Source of the DNA: Pratylenchus scribneri
Lineage: Eukaryota; Nematoda; Chromadorea; Rhabditida; Pratylenchidae
Length of the DNA stretch: 64,000 nt
NCBI GenBank assembly: GCA_030063045.1
Contig: JAQSEB010000139.1
Location: 620,001-684,000 of the forward strand
Direction: 5' to 3'
Numbering within the stretch: position 1 is the stretch's first letter; each line of letters begins with the position of its first letter. The notes beneath the pieces are model-generated. The model saw only the letters and a list, made by a program, of their open reading frames with translations, made no database searches and was not told the origin of the DNA. Below, piece after piece: positions 10,937-21,800 of this stretch. Made by a program: the position numbers and the translations under genes.

Positions 10937-13900
10937 ATGATTCGCATCAGTACCGGCCATTTGACTGTTTTTACGTTGACTTTTGTCAGGTAAAATTCAC
11001 TCAAATCCATCTACGATTTTCATAAATTTACGCAGTTATGCACTCTATCATGCGGCCAGAAAAACGTTGAGCGGAGTGAAATCATCAATTTCCGCTGATT
11101 GGATTGGCAATAGAACTCACAAAGTAATCCAAAAAAACAATTTTTAGAAAAATGAGATTTTCTGCCAATAGATTTTAGCTTTTTAATTGCTTGTTCTTAG
11201 AAGGCCAAATAAACCTTAAACCAAAAACTAAGTTTGCCACAAATCTTAAGCCAAAAACCTTTGATAGACATTACATTAGACCATTGAATCTTTTACCATT
11301 CAATTGATTAAATAAAGATTCCTAATGAATGATATCTTGTCTGGGTTTAGTTAAAATTGAAGGGTATTAAACCGTCTAAACCGCATTTGGTTTTGATCTA
11401 GCCCAGACAATCTACAGGCCAATCGAGGTATAGGTATCCCAACAAGCTCTATCGAATGGTTTATTAGGTCTAAGATTCGGTATTAAAAATTTATTAAGCT
11501 TTGGCCAAAAAAATCTGCACCAATAATTATTTTTGCAATAAAATTTTGTGCTTTTCAGCCACTTTTCCCGGATGAAGCCTCGGCTCAAACATTCCTCGGC
11601 ACATTGGATGCACTTTTCATGATTTGCTACGCCGTAGCCCTCATCTTTTGGGGTTGGGCCGGCGATCGATGCTGTCCAAAGTCGGTGGTGGTCGGCGGAA
11701 TGGCCGGTTCCGCTCTTACGGTTCATCACTTTTTAACAATAAAATAATTACAAAAATGTTCAAAAAATTTAATTAAATTTAATTTGGCCAAAAAACCACT
11801 GAAAATGGCAAGATGTTTATATAATGGTTTATTCTAGACCGCTAAAAATTATACCCAATCAATAAATCTGTGCTCAGTAAGCATCATTTGATTATGTTTT
11901 ACTTGAGTTAAACCAATTCTAATATTGGTGAACAGGTAAAACGCTAGGTAGCTCAATCGGTTAAGCCACCCAGAGTTCATCTTCTCGGGTCGACGGTTCG
12001 ATACCCGGTGAAGGCAAATGATTTCTTTATAAATAAATTTGAACCAAAATTGGTTTAAACCGTTTAATACCCTTTAATTTTGAACCAAACCATTAAAAAT
12101 TATATACCATTCAATGCGTTTTGCCCAGCTCTATCCAATTTTGGGTATATGGTTTGGTAGTTTAGGGATAAACCTTTAAATTATTTTAATTATTTTGCAA
12201 AATTAAATTAAATATTATTCTCAATATAATCAATTAAATTTAATTTCCAATTAAAATTTACATTTTTAGTTAACCGCATTCGGCACTTTGCCATATTGGC
12301 TGAATTTCTACTCAATTCCCTGGTACATTCTGTGGTGGGCACTTTTTGGCTTTGTCCAGGCTTGTGGATGGCCAAATGTGGTGGCCATTATGGCCAATTG
12401 GTTTCCGCACACCAATCGAGGGTTACTGACAAATTTAAAAATTTAATAAAATATTAAATTAATTTTTAATTAATTAAAATAGAATTAAAATTAATTTTAA
12501 ATTAATTTAAATTTGCAAAAATGTCTATTTAGATTCATTATGGGCTTGTGGGCCGCCTGTCAGCCTGTTGGCAACATTCTCGGCGCTCTGATCATTTCAC
12601 TAATTTTGCCAATGGGCTATCAGGTTTTGCATCAATTTCTTAAAAGAAACTATTTAAATTTGTCGGAAAACATTGAAAATAATTAAACCAGTTTAAGTAA
12701 GGGGTTTGTCCTACATTCAGGAACCGTATACCCAAAATTGGATAGAACTGGTCAAAATGCATTGAATGGTATATAATTTTGAATGGTTTGGTCCAAATTA
12801 AAGGGTATTAAATGGGTTTAAACCAATTTTGGTTTAATGGTTTAATTCAAATTTACTAAAAAAAAATCATTTGCCGCGACCGGGTATCGAACCATCGACC
12901 AAAGAATAGAACTATTGGGCGATTTAACCGACTGAGCAATCTGAACCTTGGGCACGAAACAAGCAAAAACATAATTAAATGATGCGTTTTGACCGAGATC
13001 TATCAAATATTGGGGGGTATTAAGTTTATGGGTTTGGGTCTAGGATAAACCATTGAACCGGTTTAAAACCTACTTTTCGTTTCGACTAAACACTTTTTTT
13101 GATAAATTAAATATTTCCAATATCCAAAAATCCCTCTTCCTCCATAGAACACATTCCTCTTCAATTCCCTCCTCATTTTGGCCGGTGGCTTCGTCCTCCT
13201 CATCTTCGTCTCCCCAAAACCGCCTCAACAAATTCCACAACAATTTGGCGGCCCACCACAAAATGAACGAAATGGAAATGGACGGCAACAAAGGCGAGGA
13301 ATGCGTTCCACCACAAACACCCTTTCTTCATCATCCGATTCCAGTGATTCATCGGAGGATGAGGAGGAAGGGGGCGGCGATTTATTCAGGTTAATTTTTT
13401 TTAAATTTAACCGAAAAATTTATGGTAATATTTTTTGTTCGAAATAGTACTTTATTTTGTCTAGAAATATACAATAGAATGTATAAAAATTGCATAAAAG
13501 TGACAATAAAGATCGAAAAAAAATTCACTTACTCAGAGCGGATTCGAACCCGAGACCCCCTTCCCTCCTTAAGTAGAAAATTTTAGAAATTTTTTGGTAG
13601 TATTTTTGGTTCGAAATAGTATATTTCGTCTATAAATGTACAATAAAATGCATAAAAGTGAAAATCAAACGCGAAAAAATTATTGTCCTCTGAGCGGATT
13701 CGAACCTGAGACCTAAATTTTTCAAAAGTAAAGGGTCCCTTTGAGTCGTAAAATTTTTTTTAAATTTTCGATCCAAAAATGCTTTATGGAGAGAATTTGC
13801 TCGAAATTATTCCCAAAAAATTTGCAGGACGAACAGCAGCCAACCATTAAGGCCGCCAGCGACTCGTCCAATCACAATGTACGAAGCAATTTTGTTGCCT

Positions 13901-15340
13901 TCCGTTTTGCCGGTTAGTCAAAATAATGGGAAAATTTGGGAAAATTTTAGAAATTTTTTAAGCAAAATTTCCAAAAATATCAGTTAAAATTAGAAAAAAA
14001 TCCGAAAAAATTAATAAAGAAAATTAAATTTAATTATTGTTTTGCAGTATTGCCTTTGTAATGCCTGCCTCAAATTCGTCAATTATGCATTCTTCTTCTG
14101 GCTACCCTTCTATTTGACCACAAAATACGGATGGGATGAGTCAAAAACAAATCAACTGGCAATTTGGTACGACATTGGTGGCATTGTTGGCTCCGTTTTG
14201 GGCGGAATTGCATCGGTAAAAATTGGCAAAAATTAATTTAAAAATATTTTTAAAAAATTGGCCAAAAATTGATTAAAAATATTAAATTGGCCAAAATTTA
14301 ATTCTAAAAATATTTTAAAAATTGGACAAAATTAATTCTAAAAAATTGACCAAAAAATAATTTAAAATATTTATAAAATTGGCCAAAAATTAATTTAGAA
14401 ATTTTTAAAATTTAGCCAAAAATTACTATTAAAATATTCTTAAAAAAATTGGCCAAAAATTAATTTAATAATATTTCCTCTTATAGGACCGCCTAAAGCA
14501 TCGAAGCCCTGTGCTTTTGGGCATGTTGATCGCCTCACTCCCCCTCCTTTTCCTATATGCCAATTTTGGTGCCAATCAATTGCTGCATGCATTCGGCATG
14601 ACTTTGTTGGGCTTCACCATCTCTGGGCCATACAATTTGATTGTGGGCACAATTGCCGTGGATTTGGGCTCACAACCGGCGTTGGCCGGAAATTCGGAGG
14701 TCAGGTTTTTTAAATTATAAAATAAAAGTGGGAAAATTTTTTTCCCAATTTCCTCTTTTTTACGATTAAATTAAAATTGGTTTAAGTAGGGTTTGTCCTA
14801 CATTCACAAAGCATATATACCCAATAGGATAGAGCTGGTCAAAAGGCATTGAATGGCATATAATTTTTAATGGTTTGGTCAAAATTAATGGGTATTAGAC
14901 GGTTTAAACCCATTTTGGTTTAATGGTTCAAAACCATAAGTTAGAATTGGTTAAACCCAAACAAAAAGATATAAATATAATCAAATGATGCAAATTAAAT
15001 ATTTCCTCTTTTTTCGCAGGCAATGTCCACCGTGACTGGCCTAATCGATGGCACCGGCTCAGCTGGTTCGGCGCTTGGCCAACTGTTCGTGCCGATCATT
15101 CAGAACAGGCTTGGCTGGAATTGGGTCTTCTATTTGTTCATTTTAATGGTTAATTCTTTATAGTTTTTTCCTAATAATAACCACCAAATTCCATTACAGA
15201 ATATTCTGTCCGCCTTGTGCCTTTTACGCCGATTCCTCCACGACATTCGACTGATTTGGGCGAAGGCGAAACAACGCGGCAGCGGCAGCAATGGCCAACA
15301 GGAAAATGAGCCATTGTTGAATGGTGGTGGAGCGGATTAA
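10937..15340 (+). CDS. SLC37A: SLC37-type sugar-phosphate/phosphate exchanger (MFS)
   Basis: This is a multipass organelle-membrane antiporter of the SLC37 family (glucose-6-phosphate / phosphate exchange in characterised members). The eleven exons are 10937-10989, 11036-11123, 11559-11720, 12270-12421, 12533-12623, 13148-13389, 13828-13912, 14048-14215, 14487-14699, 15020-15148 and 15200-15340, totalling 1524 nt and 507 aa. Diagnostic stretches are YALYHAARKT in the first helix, ACGWPNVVAIMANWF, GFIMGLWAACQPVGNILG, FFFWLPFYL, SGPYNLIVGTIAVDLG and STVTGLIDGTGSAGSALG. About 10-12 hydrophobic segments are present. The central cytosolic loop is long, with Gln/Asn-rich and Ser/Asp/Glu-rich segments (about residues 200-265). 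Exon 7 is readable in two frames; only the one giving MYEAILLPSVLP joins correctly to FFFWLPFYL. Its introns carry three SINE copies and two B-box repeats. Substrate and membrane are inferred from the family only. Confidence 0.92.
11945..12180 (+). mobile_element. tRNA-derived SINE, copy B
   Basis: The head has an A box (GGTAGCTCAATCGGTTA, 11947-11963) and a B box (GGTTCGATACC, 11995-12005), then GGCAAATGA, an A/T-rich stretch and the family tail GGTTTAAACC ... GACC/ACCAAACC ... GGGTATATGG ... GATAAACC. It lies in SLC37 intron 3, same strand as the gene. Confidence 0.85.
12690..12945 (-). mobile_element. tRNA-derived SINE, copy C
   Basis: This copy has the same structure as copy B in reverse orientation. 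The B box (minus strand GGTTCGATACC) is at about 12893-12883 and a degenerate A box at about 12940-12923; the tail runs left to about 12690. It lies in SLC37 intron 5. Confidence 0.85.
13440..13720. repeat. B-box-like intronic repeat, two copies (SLC37)
   Basis: Two roughly 155-bp units each contain, on the minus strand, GGTTCGAATCCGCTC (GGATTCGAACC at 13540-13550 and 13696-13706 on the plus strand), preceded by CATAAAAGTGA. The motif matches the pol III B box, but no A box is visible. The same family is expanded in the xylosyltransferase intron at 51700-52400. Confidence 0.8.
14216..14480. repeat. Degenerate AT-rich tandem repeat in SLC37 intron 8
   Basis: The intron consists almost entirely of irregular copies of AAAAATTGGCCAAAAATTAA followed by A/T spacer, about 30-40 bp apart. 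No other signal is seen. Confidence 0.6.
14765..14965 (-). mobile_element. SINE tail fragment (no tRNA head)
   Basis: This matches the minus-strand tail of the SINE family (GTTTGTCCTACATTCAC, GGATAGAGCTGGTCAAAAGG, GGTTTAAACCC), but the A and B boxes are absent. It lies in SLC37 intron 9. Confidence 0.75.
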
Positions 15341-16125
15341 TCAGCACAAAATGATGACCATTTCTTATTGACCCCAAATATCCACAATTTTTCAAAATAT
15401 TCATATCAATATCACCCAAAAAAATGATAATATTAATTTTTGAACATTTTTATATAATTTATTATTTCTGTTCCTATATTTTGAATTTTTTTAAGATAAA
15501 TAATTTCTCAACTATCCACTGTAAGAATTATTTTTTGGGTGGGCTTTCAAATGCCGTGGGAAGGGGAATTTATGATGGTAAAAATTCTGGTATTTATCGG
15601 ATTTAAGTCCGCTTGTTTCCTCGAGAAGGAAAAAGTGAAGGGTCCCTCTTTAGTAGATCATCAGGATTATGGGGTTAGGGTCATTAGGGATAGGTTACGG
15701 ATATAATGGGATAAAATCATCTAACCTAACCCTAAACCCCACTTTTTCTTTTGTGAGGAAAAAAGCCGACTTAGACCTCTGGTAATTACCAAAATTCTTA
15801 ATTAATTAAAATTAGGAAGACTATTACAATTACAAAAGTTCGAACAAATTTATTCAATTTAAATATGCGTCAAATAAAATGAAATTTACATAAAAGATCA
15901 AATTTATATCAGTGTCATTTTTGGTTGGTCAGCAGCAGAATGGAAAGCCCGGGGGGAAGATGATTGGAATAAAATTGGGTTTTTATATTAGAAGAAAACA
16001 GCAACAGATCTGAACAACAAAACAATGATGCGAAACAAAATATTCGGGGGATTAAATTAGATTTTTTATATGTGTAAATAGCCCTCTCTTCTTTGTTCTT
16101 TATTGTCCCCATCCATCAGGCGCTT
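15341..16125. other. Intergenic region between convergent SLC37 and RGG genes
   Basis: The region is AT-rich and no gene is supported. It should hold both 3' ends. A fold-back element sits at about 15585-15795. Confidence 0.6.
15585..15795. repeat. Fold-back element
   Basis: The left arm contains AAGTCCGCTTGTTTCCTC and GGAAAAAGTG; the right arm is its approximate reverse complement (CACTTTTTC ... GAGGAAAAAAGCCGACTTAG). The centre has GGGTTAGGGT facing CTAACCTAACCC. A related but degraded copy lies at about 59090-59300. Confidence 0.65.
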
Positions 16126-18065
16126 TTATTGTTGTTGTTGATCGAGTTGGTCGGCAATGTCGTTGAGTTTTTGGCTCAATATGCGGATAAAATCGGCGCC
16201 AGTGTTCTTGCATTCATGACATGGCAACATTTGAGTGACTAAAAATGTTATTTGCACTTTTTTAATTAATTTCCTATTAAAATACCTTCTTGGGCGAGTC
16301 CGGACGCAACGCCTGCAGCCATTTGACGCTCTGCATGATCGGGAGGAATTCCTTCATAGCTGGTGTCGGCCGTGCTTCCTTGCCCATGGCCACCACGGCC
16401 AGCAGAGAAGAGGGAACTGGTAGGGCTGGTGTCCAAGCCTCCACGCCCACCACGACCTGAAGATTTTGCGGAAATTTATTTTCAAAATCAGCTAAACAAA
16501 CCACCACGACCAGCGGGAGGAGGTGCTGAAGTGTATTGGTTGCCGGATCCGCCAGATGGAGGAGGTCCGGAACTGAGGTCAAAGCCGCCACCAGCGGGAG
16601 GGGGCGCTGAAGTGTATTGGGTGCCGGATGGAGGAATTGGAGGTCCCGAACTGAGGTCAAAGCGGCCACGTCCACCACGAGTGTCGTATCCAACCGGAAC
16701 TACCACTCCGCCGGGTACCATTTCGAAGCGACCAAGAAGACCTGAAGTTTTTCAAAACAATATTTGAATGATTAAAAAACCACCACCAAACTAACCAGGA
16801 ACTGGAGTTCCTCTTCCTGATTCCGTGCTGCCAGGTGCAATAGATTGTCCAAAGCTTGTGTCGAATCGGCCGCCACTCCATGCAGGCGTGCTTGTTTCGA
16901 AGCCTCCACGCCCACCACGACCTGAAGATTTCGGAAATTGTGTCGAATGAAATGTGTAACAAACCACGGCCGCCAACTGGAGGTGGAGGAGGTCCTGAAC
17001 TGAAGTCAATACCGCCATGGCCGGCAGCCATTCCCGCACTTGTGTCCAAGCCTCCACGACCGCGACCTGAAGATTTTAGAATTATATGTTGAAATCGAAT
17101 CTACTGAACAAACCACGGCCAGCAAAAGGAGGAGGTGCTGCGCTGATGTCCATGCCGCCAATACCAGTAGAAATTTGGGAACCGGCGGAACTGGTGTCCA
17201 ATCCTCCACGCCCACCACGACCTGAAGATTTTGGAAATTGTGATAAAAATTGAAATCAGATAAAACAAACCACCGCGGCCAGAGGGAGGAGGCGCTGAAG
17301 TGTATGGAATGCCGGATGGAGGAGGTGCTGGGCCTGAACTGATGTCAATGCCTCCATGGCTAGTAGAAATTCCTGCGCTTGAGTCGAGGCCTCCACGACC
17401 ACGACCTGAAGATTTTGGAATTATATGTTGATATGAAATTAGCTGAACTAACCGCGACCAGCTGGAGGTGCTGTGCTGGTTTCGGTGCTTCCAAATCCAG
17501 TAGGCATTCCAGAGCTTAGTTCGAAGCCTCCACGACCACCGCGACCTGAAGTTTTTGGATTTATATTGAATGTTGAAAAAGTCAAACAAACCACCACGGC
17601 CAACGGGAGGTGGAGGTCCAGAACTGATGTCAAGGCCGCCGCCACGGCCAGCAGAAAGTCCCGCACTTGTGTCCAAGCCGCCACGGCCAGCAGAAAGTCC
17701 CGCACTTGAGTCGAAGTATCCACGGCCAGCACCACGACCTGAAGATTTTGGAAATTGTGATGAATTTGAATACCGCTATAAAACAAACCGCGGCCAACAG
17801 AAGGTAAAGGTGGAAAATTCCCAGATCCAGCACTTGTTCCGAATCCGCCATGTTCACCACGGCCGGCAGGCATTCCAGAGCTTGTTTCGAATCCACCAGG
17901 CCCTCCACGGCCAGCAGCCATTGCGGAGTTTGGTTCGTTTCCGGCGGGACGGTGTTCATATCTACCACGGCTGAGCATTGGTGGGTTGAAATGAAGTTCA
18001 CGAGGTGGGTCGCCATATGAATAATAGGCATCAGGATTGTTTAGATTCCCGCCACGACGATGCAT
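16126..18065 (-). CDS. RGG-repeat protein made of duplicated phase-1 exons
   Basis: I do not recognise the family. The ten exons on the minus strand are 18065-17789, 17738-17592, 17545-17453, 17405-17271, 17221-17114, 17066-16965, 16921-16796, 16741-16502, 16456-16286 and 16238-16126, totalling 1512 nt and 503 aa. Exons 2-9 all start and end in phase 1 and begin inside a Gly codon. Most open with GRG or GRGGRGG, continue with D(T/S)S(A/S)G-type and SSGPPPP segments and end in a further GRG. The nine introns are 43-54 nt and most end in an almost identical CTTCAG/GTCG acceptor. RGG boxes usually bind RNA and are arginine-methylated, so an RNA-binding role is a guess. The last two exons encode a non-repetitive C-terminus (about residues 440-503) with QMLPCHECKNTG and a predicted helical end rich in Gln. 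There is no signal peptide. Confidence 0.85.
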
Positions 18066-18342
18066 CAGTATCGCTGTTTTCTTTTTGTTGAGTAGTTTCG
18101 AAAAAAATGATTATTCTAGGATTGGTTGATTCTTGCTTTTGCTATAAATAAAGATTAGCTTTAGTTAGATTTAATTTAATTAAATAAAATAATAAATGAA
18201 AGTACGTATACGTATAAACTTCTTGAATTTTTTTTGTACTAGTAAAAAACGGTTTAAGAAGAGAGGGTACAAAAGAAATAATTTTGATTGGATATTGGAT
18301 GGTACACGGCATTATTTTATGATTTGCTAACTAAGCCAGTAG

Positions 18343-18486
18343 CCGGGCCCTGTTTCAATTCCACTTGGAACTTGAAACTTGGAACTTTTGGAAGGGAAAA
18401 TCTTCCAAGTTACTTGGAACTTGGAACTTTTAGAAGGGAAAATCTTCCAAGTTCCAAGTTTCAAGTAATAATTGAAACAGGGCCCA
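18343..18486. mobile_element. Fold-back element rich in CTTGGAACTTG
   Basis: It begins GGGCCCTGTTTCAATT and ends with the exact reverse complement AATTGAAACAGGGCCC. Inside are repeated ACTTGGAACTT / GGAAGGGAAAATCTTCCAAG motifs, so the whole can fold into a hairpin. A relative lies at 63165-63400. Confidence 0.8.
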
Positions 18487-18630
18487 GAGCGGTACGCGAC
18501 GTTTAGTGGCGGGCCGGTTAGTGGCGGCCGTTTAGTGGCGGCCGGTTAGTGGCGGGGCCTGTTAGTGGCCGGCCACTAAATGGCCGCCACTAACCGGCCC
18601 GCCACTAAACGTCCCGCTCCGGGCCCAGAG
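18487..18630. mobile_element. GC-rich fold-back element built from TTTAGTGGCGG
   Basis: Repeats of GTTAGTGGCGGCC / TTTAGTGGCGGGCC are followed by their reverse complement. GGGCCCAGAG occurs at both edges (about 18480-18489 and 18625-18634), suggesting a 9-10 bp target duplication and insertion at the end of the neighbouring fold-back element. GC content is far above the surroundings. Confidence 0.7.
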
Positions 18631-18825
18631 GCCAGCAGCAACCCTACATTCCATTCCGCAATCCGCAATAGCAATCTCCATTATTATTGATTGATTTCCG
18701 ATCATACACTATGCGGAATTAAGAGCTTGGGTAAAGAAATAGAGTGGTATCAAATTTCATTTTATATTTTGCCATATTTATTTGAATATTTTAGCTACAG
18801 TATAAATTAGCAGAACCCCAAATAC

Positions 18826-21800
18826 AGAACACTTTCCGGAATGAAAATCAGAACTCTTTCCGGAATGAAAATCAGAACTCTTTCCGGAATGAAAATCAGA
18901 ATTGTTTCCGGAATGAAAATCAGAACTCTTCCGGAATGAAAATCAGAACTCTTTCCGGAATGAAAATCAGAACTCTTTCCGGAATGAAAATCAGAACACT
19001 TTCCGGAATGAAAATCAGAATTCTTTCCGGAATGAAAATCAGAACTCTTTCCGGAATGAAAATCAGAACTCTTTCCGGAAAGAAAATCAGAATGTTTCCG
19101 GAATGAAAAACAGAATTGTTTCCAGAATGAAAATCAGAATTGTTTCCAGAATGAAAATCAGAATTGTTTCCAGAATGAAAATCAGAACTCTTTCTGGAAT
19201 GAAAATCAGAACTCTTTCCGGAATGAAAATCAGAATTCTTTCCGGAATGAAAATCAGAATTCTTTCCGGAATGAAAATCAGAACTCTTTCCGGAATGAAA
19301 ATCAGAACTCTTTCCGGAATGAAAATCAGAACTCTTTCCGGAATGAAAATCAGAACTCTTTCCGGAATGAAAATCAGAACTCTTTCCGGAATGAAAATCA
19401 GAACTCTTTCCGGAATGAAAATCAGAACTCTTTCCGGAATGAAAATCAGAACTCTTTCCGGAATGAAAATCAGAACTCTTTCCGGAATGAAAATCAGAAC
19501 ACTTTCCGGAATGAAAATCAGAATTCTTTCCGGAATGAAAATCAGAACTCTTTCCGGAATGAAAATCAGAACTCTTTCCGGAAAGAAAATCAGAATGTTT
19601 CCGGAATGAAAAACAGAATTGTTTCCAGAATGAAAAACAGAATTGTTTCCAGAATGAAAATCAGAATTCTTTCCGGAATGAAAATCAGAACTCTTTCTGG
19701 AATGAAAATCAGAACTCTTTCCGGAATGAAAATCAGAACTCTTTCCGGAATGAAAATCAGAACACTTTCCGGAATGAAAATCAGAATTCTTTCCGGAATG
19801 AAAATCAGAACTCTTTCTGGAATGAAAATCAGAACTCTTTCCGGAATGAAAATCAGAATTCTTTCCGGAATGAAAATCAGAATTCTTTCCGGAATGAAAA
19901 TCAGAACTCTTTCCGGAATGAAAATCAGAACTCTTTCCGGAATGAAAATCAGAACTCTTTCCGGAATGAAAATCAGAACTCTTTCCGGAATGAAAATCAG
20001 AACTCTTTCTGGAATGAAAATCAGAACTCTTTCCGGAATGAAAATCAGAATTCTTTCCGGAATGAAAATCAGAATTCTTTCCGGAATGAAAATCAGAACT
20101 CTTTCCGGAATGAAAATCAGAACTCTTTCCGGAATGAAAATCAGAACTCTTTCCGGAATGAAAATCAGAACTCTTTCCGGAATGAAAATCAGAACTCTTT
20201 CCGGAATGAAAATCAGAACTCTTTCCGGAATGAAAATCAGAATTCTTTCCGGAATGAAAATCAGAATTCTTTCCGGAATGAAAATCAGAACTCTTTCCGG
20301 AATGAAAATCAGAACTCTTTCCGGAATGAAAATCAGAACTCTTTCCGGAATGAAAATCAGAACTCTTTCCGGAATGAAAATCAGAACTCTTTCCGGAATG
20401 AAAATCAGAACTCTTTCCGGAATGAAAATCAGAACTCTTTCCGGAATGAAAATCAGAACACTTTCCGGAATGAAAATCAGAATTCTTTCCGGAATGAAAA
20501 TCAGAACTCTTTCCGGAATGAAAATCAGAACTCTTTCCGGAAAGAAAATCAGAATGTTTCCGGAATGAAAAACAGAATTGTTTCCAGAATGAAAATCAGA
20601 ATTGTTTCCAGAATGAAAATCAGAATTGTTTCCAGAATGAAAATCAGAACTCTTTCTGGAATGAAAATCAGAACTCTTTCCGGAATGAAAATCAGAATTC
20701 TTTCCGGAATGAAAATCAGAATTCTTTCCGGAATGAAAATCAGAACTCTTTCCGGAATGAAAAACAGAATTGTTTCCAGAATGAAAATCAGAACTCTTTC
20801 CGGAATGAAAATCAGAACTCTTTCCGGAATGAAAATCAGAACTCTTTCCGGAATGAAAATCAGAACTCTTTCCGGAATGAAAATCAGAACTCTTTCTGGA
20901 ATGAAAATCAGAATTCTTTCCGGAATGAAAATCAGAATTCTTTCCGGAATGAAAATCAGAACTCTTTCTGGAATGAAAATCAGAACTCTTTCCGGAATGA
21001 AAATCAGAATTCTTTCCGGAATGAAAATCAGAATTCTTTCCGGAATGAAAATCAGAACTCTTTCCGGAATGAAAATCAGAACTCTTTCCGGAATGAAAAT
21101 CAGAACTCTTTCCGGAATGAAAATCAGAACTCTTTCCGGAATGAAAATCAGAACTCTTTCCGGAATGAAAATCAGAACTCTTTCCGGAATGAAAATCAGA
21201 ACTCTTTCCGGAATGAAAATCAGAACACTTTCCGGAATGAAAATCAGAATTCTTTCCGGAATGAAAATCAGAACTCTTTCCGGAATGAAAATCAGAACTC
21301 TTTCCGGAAAGAAAATCAGAATGTTTCCGGAATGAAAAACAGAATTGTTTCCAGAATGAAAAACAGAATTGTTTCCAGAATGAAAATCAGAATTCTTTCC
21401 GGAATGAAAATCAGAACTCTTTCTGGAATGAAAATCAGAACTCTTTCCGGAATGAAAATCAGAACTCTTTCCGGAATGAAAATCAGAACACTTTCCGGAA
21501 TGAAAATCAGAATTCTTTCCGGAATGAAAATCAGAACTCTTTCCGGAATGAAAATCAGAACTCTTTCCGGAAAGAAAATCAGAATGTTTCCGGAATGAAA
21601 AACAGAATTGTTTCCAGAATGAAAAACAGAATTGTTTCCAGAATGAAAATCAGAATTGTTTCCAGAATGAAAATCAGAATTGTTTCCAGAATGAAAATCA
21701 GAACTCTTTCTGGAATGAAAATCAGAACTCTTTCCGGAATGAAAATCAGAATTCTTTCCGGAATGAAAATCAGAATTCTTTCCGGAATGAAAATCAGAAC

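Noticed and set aside
16277..17974. Several plus- and minus-strand frames of 60-190 aa in the RGG gene
   Set aside because: Shadows of GC-richer repeated exons; only the Gly-Arg-Gly frame is consistent across all splice junctions.
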